Shown one piece after another: positions 1-7,780 of a DNA stretch of 64,000 bases (position 1 is the first letter of the stretch; each line of letters opens with the position of its first letter). This DNA is from Rufibacter radiotolerans. Its GTDB lineage: Bacteria > Bacteroidota > Bacteroidia > Cytophagales > Hymenobacteraceae. The stretch lies in contig NZ_CP010777.1 in assembly GCF_001078055.1 (NCBI RefSeq), positions 2,819,001 to 2,883,000 of the forward strand, given 5' to 3'. The notes under the pieces are model-generated. The model did not search any database. It was not told the origin of the DNA and saw nothing but the letters and a program-made list of their open reading frames with translations. A program made the position numbers and the translations under genes.

Positions 1-494
1 TCGGGGTTTTCGGCTTTGTAGCCCAGCAGTTGTTCCTGAATGGCGGTTGGCCGGGCACCCCAGGTAAACAGATGCTCGCCCGTGGCAGCATCCAGACAAA
101 TGGCACGGGCCCCGTTGCTCAGGCAGGTATCCATGAGGGCAGGATTCTGGTCGCGGAGCAGGATAGTCAATTCTATAGACGGGATTTCTTCGGCGATGCC
201 CGCCATGGCCGGAACCAGTTGGGCGCCATCGCCACACCAGGCTTCTACCAACACCAGCCATTTCCAGTCGGGTTGGTGGGTTTGCAGGAGCTTGCCAAGT
301 TCTGGGGTAAGCGCAAACTGCTTTTCTACCCGCTTCATGCGCTGCAGGTTCAGTTTGGTGAAGTCAATGCGTTCTGGGGTGGGCTCGTCTCCGGTGGTGG
401 TTTTCTGTTCCACTACTTCCTCCACCAGGGCCCGGTAGGCCACATAGGTCAACGGATTCACTAACTCAATTTCAGATATGGCCAATGTTTTCAT
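1..494 (-). CDS. Thioredoxin-family protein (3' end outside window)
   Basis: The gene is read on the minus strand from an ATG at 494 and runs off the left edge, so about 164 residues are visible. The fold signature is a thioredoxin-like strand (WKWLVLVEAWCGDGAQ, near residues 78-92). It has a single Cys (about C87) where classical thioredoxins have CxxC, so it is more likely a thiol-binding or monothiol protein than a disulfide reductase. A similar WCGDGAQ motif is common in small Bacteroidota thioredoxin-family proteins. No signal peptide is seen, so it is probably cytoplasmic. It is co-directional with the nos genes but separated from nosY by 356 nt with a hairpin terminator and two palindromes, so it is probably not part of that operon. 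The exact role is unknown. Confidence 0.7.
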   Translation of the reverse strand, partial: MKTLAISEIELVNPLTYVAYRALVEEVVEQKTTTGDEPTPERIDFTKLNLQRMKRVEKQFALTPELGKLLQTHQPDWKWLVLVEAWCGDGAQLVPAMAGIAEEIPSIELTILLRDQNPALMDTCLSNGARAICLDAATGEHLFTWGARPTAIQEQLLGYKAENP

Positions 495-626
495 CTTGCT
501 GTTTTTTTATCTGACAAAGGTACCTTCCTCCCTTCCGCCAGAAAATGATATCCATCACCCCTGCCGCTGCCATTGCCCTAAAATCCTGACTACTACATAC
601 TGTAAAACAGCATGTTAGCGTTGGCC

Positions 627-662
627 GTTTTGGGCCTGTTTTGGCCAAAACAGGCCCAAAAC
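627..662. repeat. GTTTT/AAAAC intergenic palindrome, copy 1
   Basis: This is a perfect 36-nt palindrome: 16-nt arms with a GGCC centre. The outer and inner GTTTT boxes are 11 nt apart, mirrored by AAAAC boxes. It gives the simplest form of the family. Confidence 0.9.
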
Positions 663-705
663 AGAATTCCTTTCTTCCTCCGCTCCGCGAAAGCCACCTC
701 AAAAG

Positions 706-734
706 AAAGACGCAGGCCTTGAGCCTGCGTCTTT
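706..734 (-). terminator. Hairpin terminator, likely end of nos operon
   Basis: A perfect 12-bp stem (AAAGACGCAGGC / GCCTGCGTCTTT) with a 5-nt loop. On the minus strand it is followed by CTTTCTTTTG, a T-rich tail. It lies about 117 nt beyond the nosY stop, so it fits as a Rho-independent terminator for the leftward nos transcript. Confidence 0.65.
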
Positions 735-787
735 AACCAACCTTCTAACAAAAAGTATTCATCGACCCAGCCCCAGAAGATGTACTT

Positions 788-827
788 CTGTTTTGGGCCT
801 ACTTTCTACAAAACAGCCTTAAAACAG
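788..827. repeat. GTTTT/AAAAC intergenic palindrome, copy 2 (imperfect)
   Basis: A degenerate copy whose inner left box reads CTACTTTCT. It begins 24 nt beyond the nosY stop. Confidence 0.75.
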
Positions 828-850
828 AACTGTTTTGGATATTTGGTTTT

Positions 851-1618
851 TTAAATGTCCTTTCTGGAAAAGATTCTGTTGGAGCTCAAAACAGGCACCA
901 GAATCCAGACCACCAGCAGTCCGAAGGACAGCGTGATACCCCAGAGCCCGCCCAGTATACTCTTGTACAGTGCGCCTGTGTACCCCATGAGGGCAGACAC
1001 GTCCAGGTTGAGCAGCACAATAATGCGGCCTAGGTCAATAGGGTTAAGGGCGGTGAGGCCCAGCGTGGCATTTTCCAGGGGATAATCACTGAAGGAATAC
1101 AGGATGAACAACACAATGCCGTCATAGATAAGCGCGAAGTAAAACCAGAGCAGCAGTGAAATGCCTATGCCCTTTGCCTTGTCACGGGTGAGCACCGAGG
1201 CCAGAAATGCCAGCCCTACAAAGATGAAGGTGATGAGCACGCCCGTGAGGACCAGGTAAAGGCCCGTCACGCTGGCCCCGAACAACAACACCGGCACCCC
1301 TACCCCCAAAAGAAACGCCCCCGACAGCGAACAGGCCACGCCCAGGTATTCGCTCATGAAGATTTTCTTGCGGTTAATGGGTTGCGCTACCAGCAGCTCA
1401 ATGAACTCATAGGAGTTGTAAAAGTGCGTGGTGGCAAAGACAATACTGATCAAAGGCACGGTGAGCAGGATCAGGTTCAACAGGCTAAGGATTCCTTTAT
1501 CGGGGCTGCCGCCCAGGTTGAACAGGCCTATGGAGAGCAATAACAGGAACAGCGTGTAAGCCAGTACAATTTTGTTCCGGACAATGTCATAGAAAACGTA
1601 TTTGATGATCTTGGTCAT
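851..1618 (-). CDS. nosY: NosY-type ABC transporter permease
   Basis: A 255-residue integral membrane protein with about six hydrophobic segments, the size and layout of NosY. With NosF it forms the ABC transporter that, in the established model, works with NosD and NosL to deliver copper or sulfur for the CuZ site of nitrous oxide reductase. The ATG at 1618 is 3 nt after the nosF stop. It is the last gene of the leftward nos run and is followed by a hairpin terminator at 706-734. The family assignment rests on hydrophobicity and on strict nosD-nosF-nosY order. Confidence 0.85.
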   Translation of the reverse strand: MTKIIKYVFYDIVRNKIVLAYTLFLLLLSIGLFNLGGSPDKGILSLLNLILLTVPLISIVFATTHFYNSYEFIELLVAQPINRKKIFMSEYLGVACSLSGAFLLGVGVPVLLFGASVTGLYLVLTGVLITFIFVGLAFLASVLTRDKAKGIGISLLLWFYFALIYDGIVLFILYSFSDYPLENATLGLTALNPIDLGRIIVLLNLDVSALMGYTGALYKSILGGLWGITLSFGLLVVWILVPVLSSNRIFSRKDI

Positions 1619-1621
1619 GGC

Positions 1622-2329
1622 TTAGTCCTCCTCGTTCATGATTTTGGCAATGGCCCGGCTCAGGCGTTCTTCCTTGGCCTGGGCCTTAAGGGTGGCAATG
1701 GTCTCATGGAATTTAAGCTGTCCGTCCATAAGGCACATCACCTCATCTGCTACCTCCTCCACCTCGCTCATAATGTGCGAGGTGATCAAAATCAGCTTCC
1801 CTTTTTTCTTTTCCTTCAGGATTTTGCACTTGAGAATCTCCGCGGAGATGGGGTCCAGGCCGGCGGTAGGTTCATCCAGGATCAGGATCTGGGGGTTGAA
1901 CATGAACGCCAGGGCCGCGCTCACTTTCTGCTTGGTGCCCCCTGAGAGAGAACCCATGCTTTTGTCATACATGGCTTCCAGCCCGTAAAGGCCAATCAAC
2001 TCCTCGTCAATCTCCTTTACGTCTTTCCTGATGTCCCGGATCATGCTCACCACCTGCCGTATTTTCATGTTCTCTGGGTAGCGGCCAATCTGGGGCATAT
2101 AGCCAATCTGGCTGCGGTAAGCGTGCTTGTTAAGGATGCTCTTGCCAGAGAGTTTAATATCACCGCTGTCTGGCAGCACCATGCCCAGCAGGCATTTGCT
2201 CAACGTGGTCTTCCCTGACCCATTAGGCCCGATGATGGAAATAACCCGGCCCAGGGCAAAGTCAATGCTCACGTTGCGGAGCACCGGCAACTTGCCGTAA
2301 GACTTGCATAAGTTTTCTATCTTAATCAT
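1622..2329 (-). CDS. nosF: NosF-type ABC transporter ATPase
   Basis: A 235-residue cytoplasmic ATPase. Visible motifs are a Walker A (GPNGSGKTT, about residues 34-42), an ABC signature (LSGGTKQK, about 128), a Walker B (ILILDEP) and a switch His (ITSH). It powers the NosY permease. Its start overlaps the nosD stop by 4 nt (2326-2329), which indicates translational coupling. On its own it would be a generic ABC ATPase; the nosDFY order gives the name. Confidence 0.9.
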   Translation of the reverse strand: MIKIENLCKSYGKLPVLRNVSIDFALGRVISIIGPNGSGKTTLSKCLLGMVLPDSGDIKLSGKSILNKHAYRSQIGYMPQIGRYPENMKIRQVVSMIRDIRKDVKEIDEELIGLYGLEAMYDKSMGSLSGGTKQKVSAALAFMFNPQILILDEPTAGLDPISAEILKCKILKEKKKGKLILITSHIMSEVEEVADEVMCLMDGQLKFHETIATLKAQAKEERLSRAIAKIMNEED

Positions 2330-3588
2330 CTTTCTATCCTCCTCATCATCGGTTTTACATCCAGCAGATTCTCCGGAATGAAACTGGGCAGCACCTTTTC
2401 CAGGTTATCCATCATGTCTACCATAAAGCTGCGCATGAACATGACAGACGGTGGCACCTTCTCTACCAGCATGGAGTACAGGCTCACCGGCCGGTACGGC
2501 ACGTCACCCACCTTGTCTTTGTTGAGGTCATAGCCCGCGTACTTGTCCCAGTAGTTGTGGGCGAAGTAGTTGTCTGTGGAGTTGCCGTTGGTGCTCACGT
2601 CAAAGGAGTTGCTGGTGAAGTTGTTGAGTTTGAAGGTGTCTTCAATGCAACTGGTGAGCAGCCGAATGGCCCAGCCGTTGTGGTCAAAGCTGTTCTTGTA
2701 CACGGTGAGCCGGCTGGAGCTTTCCATGTAAATGCCGGCGGTGTTGCGCCTAAAGGTGTTGTGCTTGATCACGCTCTGCGAAATCTCCTTCAAAAGCAGG
2801 CCGTAAGACGCCGCGCCCCAGTTTTCTTCAAAGGTGTTGTGCTCCATTCTGATGTTGCGGGTATACATCACGGCCACACCAGCGCCGTTCCGCCGGAAGG
2901 TATTGTGGGTGTACACGTTGCCGTTGGAGAACATGAAATGCAGGCCGTAGCGCAGGTTGTGCTGGCTTAGGTTGTCTTTCACGTGGCTGTCTTCCACAAA
3001 CTCCAGGTAAATACCGTCGCGGTGGCCTTTCACCTGGTTATTAGCGATAAGAGCGTTGTTGCAGTGCCAGAGATGGATGGCATTGCCCAGCGAAGACTCG
3101 TTCTGGTCGGTGACATCTTTGCCCCACACCACGTTTCCCCTGATCACGCAGTTGTCTGAGTTCTGCAGGTAAATCCCGAAGTAAGAGTTAAGGATGGTAT
3201 TGTTCAGGATCTGTACCTGGCTGCGCTCCACCACCCGTATGGCGGCGTCATCCCTGATATAACTGGTTTTGATGTTTTTAAGCGTCAGCCCCTGCACCTT
3301 CACCCGGTCGGCGGTAACGGTGATGATCTGGCCTTTGTAGTTTCCGTCAATAACGGCGTTTTTCTGGCCCAAGAGGGTAATGGGTTTGTTGATCTCTATG
3401 CCGTGCTCGCGGTAAAGGCCCGCTTTTACCAGCACCGTGTCACCGGGCCGGGCTTTCTGCACGGCCTGTTTCACCGAGCTATAGGCACAGGTCTTGCACA
3501 CGATAAGCGTGGCGGCTGTAGCCTCAAAAGCGCCCAGCAGCCCCAGCACCATGGCCAGGAAAAAGATATGTTTACTCAGGTCTTTCAT
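2326..3588 (-). CDS. nosD: NosD periplasmic right-handed beta-helix protein
   Basis: A 420-residue protein with an N-terminal Sec signal (hydrophobic stretch ending ATAA, about residue 26). It is followed by a long series of parallel beta-helix repeats rich in N-x-I/V and G-I-Y-L patterns (about 45-370), typical of NosD/CASH domains. It is needed with NosF and NosY for maturation of the CuZ cluster of N2O reductase. The start overlaps the nosL gene by 17 nt, so the two are translationally linked. Two Cys near the mature N-terminus (VCKTCAY) could bind copper, but that is inference. Confidence 0.9.
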   Translation of the reverse strand: MKDLSKHIFFLAMVLGLLGAFEATAATLIVCKTCAYSSVKQAVQKARPGDTVLVKAGLYREHGIEINKPITLLGQKNAVIDGNYKGQIITVTADRVKVQGLTLKNIKTSYIRDDAAIRVVERSQVQILNNTILNSYFGIYLQNSDNCVIRGNVVWGKDVTDQNESSLGNAIHLWHCNNALIANNQVKGHRDGIYLEFVEDSHVKDNLSQHNLRYGLHFMFSNGNVYTHNTFRRNGAGVAVMYTRNIRMEHNTFEENWGAASYGLLLKEISQSVIKHNTFRRNTAGIYMESSSRLTVYKNSFDHNGWAIRLLTSCIEDTFKLNNFTSNSFDVSTNGNSTDNYFAHNYWDKYAGYDLNKDKVGDVPYRPVSLYSMLVEKVPPSVMFMRSFMVDMMDNLEKVLPSFIPENLLDVKPMMRRIER

Positions 3589-4033
3589 TGTTTTGAACCG
3601 CCAACACGGCTTCGTTCCAGGTAAGCAGACGGCCGCCGTTTTCTTGTTGCAGCGCCACCGCCGACGATTTATTCTCTACCGCCAGTAAATGCATTCCCAT
3701 GGGGCTGGGAATGGCTTTGCTTTGCACATAGGTAGCCTGGCGGGCATCTATCAGTTTAGAGGGATTGGTAAAGTCACTCACCAGCACAAAAGCGGCTTTA
3801 TCCTGGAGCTCTGGTTGCTCTTTCAGATAAGCTATCAGGCATTCACCGGAGTCAAAGAAGAAGGCTTTCCCTTTCTCATTCACTATTTCGGCGCCGAAGC
3901 GGTTATCTGCCACGGTCATGTTGCAGTGGGCGCAGTTGGCGGCGCCAAACGGTATTGGTTTGGGCTCCACCTGGCAGCTCCCCATGATCCCAATGAGCAG
4001 CATCAGGATAAAAAGAAGGGATAAGTCTTTCAT
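3572..4033 (-). CDS. nosL: NosL copper-binding lipoprotein
   Basis: A 153-residue outer-periplasmic lipoprotein with a lipobox ending at C20 (IMGSC). The Cu(I)-binding motif CAHCNM is at about residues 34-39, as expected for NosL (C34, C37 and M39 are candidate ligands). NosL hands copper to the nos assembly system. The ATG overlaps the stop of the upstream membrane-protein gene by 4 nt. Confidence 0.9.
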   Translation of the reverse strand: MKDLSLLFILMLLIGIMGSCQVEPKPIPFGAANCAHCNMTVADNRFGAEIVNEKGKAFFFDSGECLIAYLKEQPELQDKAAFVLVSDFTNPSKLIDARQATYVQSKAIPSPMGMHLLAVENKSSAVALQQENGGRLLTWNEAVLAVQNNERPE

Positions 4034-4641
4034 ACCAGGGTTGGTTTAGGCCGCAGGATTTCCTGTGGTTTTGCCATTTTAGGCGTGAGAAAATAAATAA
4101 GCAGAGAAATCACCACCGCCAGAAACACTCCTAAACTACCCCAGCCGGGCAAAGAAAGCGCGTCAAAGTTGAGCAGGGTTTTACTTCCTAACAGCGGGGG
4201 AACATAGGTCATGCCCGGTACCTTAATGGGGGCGGTAGGGCTAAGGTTGGTGCCAAATTTTTCAAGCCACAGGTAGAAATCCAGCAGGCCCACGGCCCCG
4301 CCCAGCATGAGCAGCGCAGACCAGGCCAGCACCAGCCTGCGCCGGCCTATAAAAGCCACCAGCACCCCCGTCACTATAAACCCGATCACCAGGTAAGGCA
4401 TGATGGTAAGTTCTTTGAAAGACTCGGCGTGGATGGGCTCCATGCCAATGTAGTGGTTGAGGATATTGAAGTTTTGGAGGGAGCTTTCGGTGTTACCGGA
4501 GATTTTATTGACCCAGATATGCATTTCCAGGCCTTCGGGGTATTGGGGGGCTTTCAGGTAAATCTTCCACATAGGAAAGAGAAACAACAGGCCCAGTGAT
4601 AAGGCGGCTACCACCATCAGTACTCTAGAAGAGGTTTTCAT
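4030..4641 (-). CDS. Membrane protein of unknown function in nos operon
   Basis: A 203-residue protein with about four transmembrane segments (roughly residues 7-27, 82-103, 105-126 and 168-188). The 50-residue loop after the first segment is probably periplasmic. I do not recognise the family. It overlaps nosL by 4 nt, so it is translated as part of the nosL-D-F-Y unit and probably helps N2O reductase assembly or electron supply. It lacks heme CxxCH motifs and Cys pairs, so it is not a nosB/nosC cytochrome. The name is left open. Confidence 0.75.
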   Translation of the reverse strand: MKTSSRVLMVVAALSLGLLFLFPMWKIYLKAPQYPEGLEMHIWVNKISGNTESSLQNFNILNHYIGMEPIHAESFKELTIMPYLVIGFIVTGVLVAFIGRRRLVLAWSALLMLGGAVGLLDFYLWLEKFGTNLSPTAPIKVPGMTYVPPLLGSKTLLNFDALSLPGWGSLGVFLAVVISLLIYFLTPKMAKPQEILRPKPTLV

Positions 4642-4691
4642 CCTTAGTTGGGTTAGAAAAGGTTGGTTGGGGTTTCTGCTTGCAGGCTAAG

Positions 4692-4730
4692 CTGTTTTAA
4701 GCCTGTTTTGGCCAAAACGGCCCTAAAACG
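4692..4730. repeat. GTTTT/AAAAC intergenic palindrome, copy 3
   Basis: The outer box is TTTTAAG on the left and CTAAAAC on the right, with a GGCC centre. It lies between nosZ and the downstream nos genes. Confidence 0.85.
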
Positions 4731-4768
4731 CACCCCCTGTTTTTGTTGGGCCAGGGCCCGGTCAGGTA

Positions 4769-4810
4769 CCTGTTTCAAGCCAGTTTTTCTGAAAATAGGC
4801 CCAAACCAGG
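4769..4810. repeat. GTTTT/AAAAC intergenic palindrome, copy 4 (diverged)
   Basis: A diverged copy with left arm CCTGTTTCAAGCC and right arm GGCCCAAACCAGG. It starts 50 nt beyond the nosZ stop. Confidence 0.7.
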
Positions 4811-4815
4811 AAATT

Positions 4816-4848
4816 ATTGGTGGGGGCTGCCGGAGCAGCCCCACCAAT
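4816..4848 (-). terminator. GC-rich hairpin after nosZ
   Basis: An inverted repeat of 14-15 nt (ATTGGTGGGGGCTGC / GCAGCCCCACCAAT) with a one-base bulge and CGGA loop. It starts 11 nt beyond the nosZ stop. The tail on the minus strand is AATTTCC, so the T-run is weak. It may attenuate transcription between nosZ and the nosLDFY genes. Confidence 0.45.
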
Positions 4849-4859
4849 GTCAATCCTCT

Positions 4860-6896
4860 CTATTTCAGGGCTACACTGGCGGCTTTTTTCTTGCCGGTGG
4901 AGAACGAGATAGGCACGTTAGATCCTTTTGGAGACACCCTTAGGTAACCTTGCATCTCCTGGTGCAGGGCAGAGCAGAAGTCGGTGCAGTAGAAGGGGAA
5001 CACACCCGCTTTCTTAGGCACCCATTTCAGGGTCTGGGTGGCACCTGGCATGATCAGGGTCTCGGCGTTGTTGGCGCCCATGATCGCAAAGCCGTGCGGT
5101 ACGTCCCAGTCTTGCTCCAGGTTGGTCACGTGGAAGTACACCGTATCTCCTACCTGCACCCCCTCAATGTTGTCTGGGGTCATGTGGCTTCTGATGGCGG
5201 TCATTTTCACGCGCACCACGTTGCCCTGGCGGGTCACGCTGGCGTCACTTTCCTTCTTGGCCACATAGGCGTGCTTGTTCTCGTCCAGCTTATGGAATTT
5301 CACGCTCTTAGGGGCTACCAGGTCTGCTTTAATGGCCTGCGCGTAGTGCGGTTCGGCCACGGTTGGGAAGTCAAGGAGCAGCTTCATCTTCTCACCGCTG
5401 ATGTCAATCAACTGCGCGGCGTGGGCCAGTTCTGGGCCAGTAGGCAGGTAACGGTCTTTGGTGATCTTGTTCATGGCCACCAGGTATTTGCCATATGGCT
5501 CTTTGGTGTCACCGCCCGGGATCATTAAGTGACCTACAGAGTAGTACACCGGAATTCTGTCTACCACTTTAAAGTCTTTCAGCTTCCATTTCACAATCTC
5601 AGAAGACACGAACATAGAGGTGTAGGCGTTTCCTTTGCCGTCAAACTCCGTGTGCAACGGCCCCAGGCCTGGTTCTTTCACCTCGGCGGCCAGTACAGAC
5701 TCGTATTTCAATACCGGAATGCCATTTTTCTCGCCGTCAAACTGCTTGTTCTTGATGGCTTCCTGCATTTTAGAGAAAGAGAAAACCGGAATAGCCGAAG
5801 CCAGTTTACCACTCACCACCATAAACTCACCGCTTGGGTCTACGTCTATGCCATGCGGCGATTTAGGAGCAGGCAGCAGGTACATCAGACCTGGGCAGTC
5901 TTCGGGCAGCAGGTAGCGCACTTTTTTCTTCACCGTTGACTTGGCGGTGTGCGTGCCCTTGTCCATTTTGTTGTGGTAGTAGTTAGCCGGCATCTCGCGG
6001 GCTTTGCCTTCTTTGGCATATTTAGCCGCCAGTTTCCAGTTCACCGCCGCCAGGTAGTCCTTGTCATTCTGTGAGGCGCCTACTTCTTTCAAAGTACCGG
6101 CTTTCTCAGAATTATAGGTGGTAAAGAACACCCAGTCCTCAGAAGGTCCTTTGCCGCCGTTGGCCAGGTCATAGTCAAAGCCGGGCACCAGAATCTGGAA
6201 GTCCAGGTCCATGTCACCTTTCTCCTGGTCTACCTTGATAAAGGAGATAGAGCCCCTAAAGGTGTCTTTGTATGAGTCAAGGCTTACATCGCCGGTGCCG
6301 CCTTTCATGTCCAGCGGAACGCTGAAACGGGTACCGGCAATCACGTACTCATTGTTGTTGGTAGGGTACGGAGAGCAGTGGTTACCGGCGCTGTTAGGCA
6401 GTTCCATGATCTCCACGGTCTCAAACGTGGTCAAGTCAATTCTGGCTACCCGCGGGGTGTTGTTACCGTTCACAAACAGCCAGCGCCCGTCGGTCATGCC
6501 TTTGGAGCGCGACAGCTTAGGGTGATGGAGGTCATCCCAGGGAACAAAGCCGTGGGAAGTCTGTAGCATGGCCTTTGACTCTTCTGAGTAGCCATAGCCG
6601 TTCTCTGCGTGCTGTGAGAACACCGGAATGATCTTGAGCAGGCGGCCAGACGGCAGGCCATACACAGACACCTGGCCGTTAAACCCACCAGACAGGAAGG
6701 AGTACAGCTCATCATGCTTGCCCGGCGCCACATACACCTGTGAGGCGGCATCTGAAGAGAGCGCCGAGGCGGTAGCCCCGGTGGCGTCATTGCCATTGGT
6801 CTTTTGGCAGCCTTGCAGGGCCGTGCCGGCAGCTACCGTTAGGAGAAGAGCGGCGGCAGGCGCGGCCTTTCTCAGTTTATTCAGGATTGTTTCCAT
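4860..6896 (-). CDS. nosZ: Nitrous-oxide reductase, clade II type
   Basis: A 678-residue periplasmic enzyme that reduces N2O to N2. The N-terminus is a Sec-type signal with a lipobox (LQGC, C30) and no twin-arginine motif, which fits the Sec-dependent clade II form; here it looks like a lipoprotein. The seven-bladed propeller carries CuZ His candidates in DDLHH (H124, H125), GNHCSPY, SPHGID, PLHTEF, GHLMIPGG and EPHYAQ. The C-terminal cupredoxin has the CuA set H601, C637, C641, H645 and M648 (FYCTDFCSALHQEM). It is 18 nt downstream of the cytochrome c gene, so the two are probably co-transcribed; the remaining nos genes follow after a 218-nt gap with a hairpin. Confidence 0.97.
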   Translation of the reverse strand: METILNKLRKAAPAAALLLTVAAGTALQGCQKTNGNDATGATASALSSDAASQVYVAPGKHDELYSFLSGGFNGQVSVYGLPSGRLLKIIPVFSQHAENGYGYSEESKAMLQTSHGFVPWDDLHHPKLSRSKGMTDGRWLFVNGNNTPRVARIDLTTFETVEIMELPNSAGNHCSPYPTNNNEYVIAGTRFSVPLDMKGGTGDVSLDSYKDTFRGSISFIKVDQEKGDMDLDFQILVPGFDYDLANGGKGPSEDWVFFTTYNSEKAGTLKEVGASQNDKDYLAAVNWKLAAKYAKEGKAREMPANYYHNKMDKGTHTAKSTVKKKVRYLLPEDCPGLMYLLPAPKSPHGIDVDPSGEFMVVSGKLASAIPVFSFSKMQEAIKNKQFDGEKNGIPVLKYESVLAAEVKEPGLGPLHTEFDGKGNAYTSMFVSSEIVKWKLKDFKVVDRIPVYYSVGHLMIPGGDTKEPYGKYLVAMNKITKDRYLPTGPELAHAAQLIDISGEKMKLLLDFPTVAEPHYAQAIKADLVAPKSVKFHKLDENKHAYVAKKESDASVTRQGNVVRVKMTAIRSHMTPDNIEGVQVGDTVYFHVTNLEQDWDVPHGFAIMGANNAETLIMPGATQTLKWVPKKAGVFPFYCTDFCSALHQEMQGYLRVSPKGSNVPISFSTGKKKAASVALK

Positions 6897-6914
6897 AGAA
6901 TAGGGTGAGATTAA

Positions 6915-7448
6915 TTAACCTTTAGATTTATCGTTTTGCCTCAGGTATTCCAGAAGGGCGCGGGCATCTTGCTCATTCACGTTCTGGTTGGTCATTTGCG
7001 TTAAGTGCTCGGCCAGAAGTTTCTTGGCGGTGGGGTCCTGCTTGGTCATTTCCTCAGGATTGATGACCATGTTCATGATCCACTCCGGTTTGCGGCGTTC
7101 GGTCACCCCGGCCAGGCCAGGACCTACAACTTTTTGGTCAGACAACTGGTGGCAGGCCGAGCATTTTCCCTCAAAAAGGGACTTGCCGGTAGCAGCCAGC
7201 GCCTGGTCTACCTCTGCCCCTACTTCTACTGATTTCACCGGCCCCACCCCTTTGCCTTCATCTGCGGCGGGCGCCTCAGCGGCCACGGGTGCCTCTGTGG
7301 TGGTCTCTTCCTTAATGTTATATTCTTCTTTGGTTTCTTTCTTTTCTGAGGAGCAACTAAACAAAAGAGCGGCGCACACCAGCGCTACCGCGTTCACTTT
7401 CAGCGGAGTTTTGATGCGGTTAATAAATTGGATAAGCTGTTTTTTCAT
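6915..7448 (-). CDS. Cytochrome c lipoprotein linked to nosZ
   Basis: A 177-residue lipoprotein (lipobox LFSC, C32) with a low-complexity Glu/Ala linker at about residues 37-75 and one class I cytochrome c domain. Heme-binding CSACH is at 96-100 and candidate axial Met residues lie near MTNQ. The ATG at 7448 (MKKQLIQF) is preferred over an upstream start at 7514, because the hydrophobic signal begins there and a TAnnTTTG-type box falls at 7497-7504. It lies 18 nt before nosZ and is the likely electron donor to the CuA site. Confidence 0.88.
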   Translation of the reverse strand: MKKQLIQFINRIKTPLKVNAVALVCAALLFSCSSEKKETKEEYNIKEETTTEAPVAAEAPAADEGKGVGPVKSVEVGAEVDQALAATGKSLFEGKCSACHQLSDQKVVGPGLAGVTERRKPEWIMNMVINPEEMTKQDPTAKKLLAEHLTQMTNQNVNEQDARALLEYLRQNDKSKG

Positions 7449-7496
7449 GGGTTTAAAAATTAAGGTTAAAAGGATGGGTGGTGATTGATTTCTGAA

Positions 7497-7504
7497 CAAA
7501 TGTA
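7497..7504 (-). promoter_or_regulatory. Candidate Bacteroidota -7 box for cytochrome c-nosZ
   Basis: On the minus strand this reads TACATTTG, matching the Bacteroidota -7 consensus TAnnTTTG. A weak -33 partner (CTTTA) lies about 20 nt upstream, near 7523-7528. It would place the transcript start about 40 nt before the ATG at 7448. Confidence 0.45.
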
Positions 7505-7518
7505 TTTGCCCCACTAAA

Positions 7519-7550
7519 ATTAATAAAGGACCTTAATCTCTTTTATTAAT
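7519..7550. promoter_or_regulatory. Inverted repeat, possible operator
   Basis: Perfect 9-nt arms ATTAATAAA (7519-7527) and TTTATTAAT (7542-7550) with a 14-nt spacer. It covers the expected -33 zone of the nosZ promoter, so a bound dimer could control both directions. No regulator is identified. Confidence 0.4.
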
Positions 7551-7780
7551 GACCATTGTCATTTTCTCTCTTGCCCTGCGGTAAGACCTTTGAACAACAA
7601 ATACCAGAGAAAACACGGGGCAGACCTTGGGTTGGGGTATTGGGGATAATAGCGGGCCAGATCATATTTCACTCTTCAGGCTCTCTAATAACCAAAACCT
7701 TAATGCCAAGGAGCCTGCACCCGGTATTCTGGCTCCACTTTTTCAACCCGCTTTTGAATTAACTTTTACCTATTACAATC

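Larger units (their letters stand above)
495..850. other. Intergenic region with terminator and two palindromes
   Basis: I see no coding region here. The stretch holds palindromes at 627-662 and 788-827 and a strong hairpin at 706-734. A short minus-strand reading frame over 472-702 is only a translation of the palindrome and of the upstream end of the thioredoxin gene. Confidence 0.7.
7449..7780. promoter_or_regulatory. Divergent control region, nosZ operon / NO reductase
   Basis: This 332-nt region separates the leftward cytochrome c-nosZ unit from the rightward NO reductase gene. It holds a minus-strand promoter box and a 9-bp inverted repeat, annotated separately. No convincing TTGA-n6-TCAA site was found here. 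Small reading frames over 7556-7860 have no signal or domain and are taken as chance. Confidence 0.6.

Noticed and set aside
627..662. Ordinary Rho-independent terminator as the explanation for the palindrome family
   Set aside because: Most copies have no T-run after the stem on either strand and some lie between divergent genes, so a simple terminator label would overstate the case; position after stop codons keeps a termination or processing role open.
472..702. Minus-strand 76-codon frame over the first palindrome
   Set aside because: It crosses the palindrome and the start of the thioredoxin gene. The Lys-Thr-Gly-Pro-like residues come from the palindrome itself, as in several other short frames at family copies.
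7485..7498. Possible FNR-type site TTGATTTCTGAACA near nosZ
   Set aside because: The second half-site is AACA instead of TCAA, so the dyad is too weak to call.
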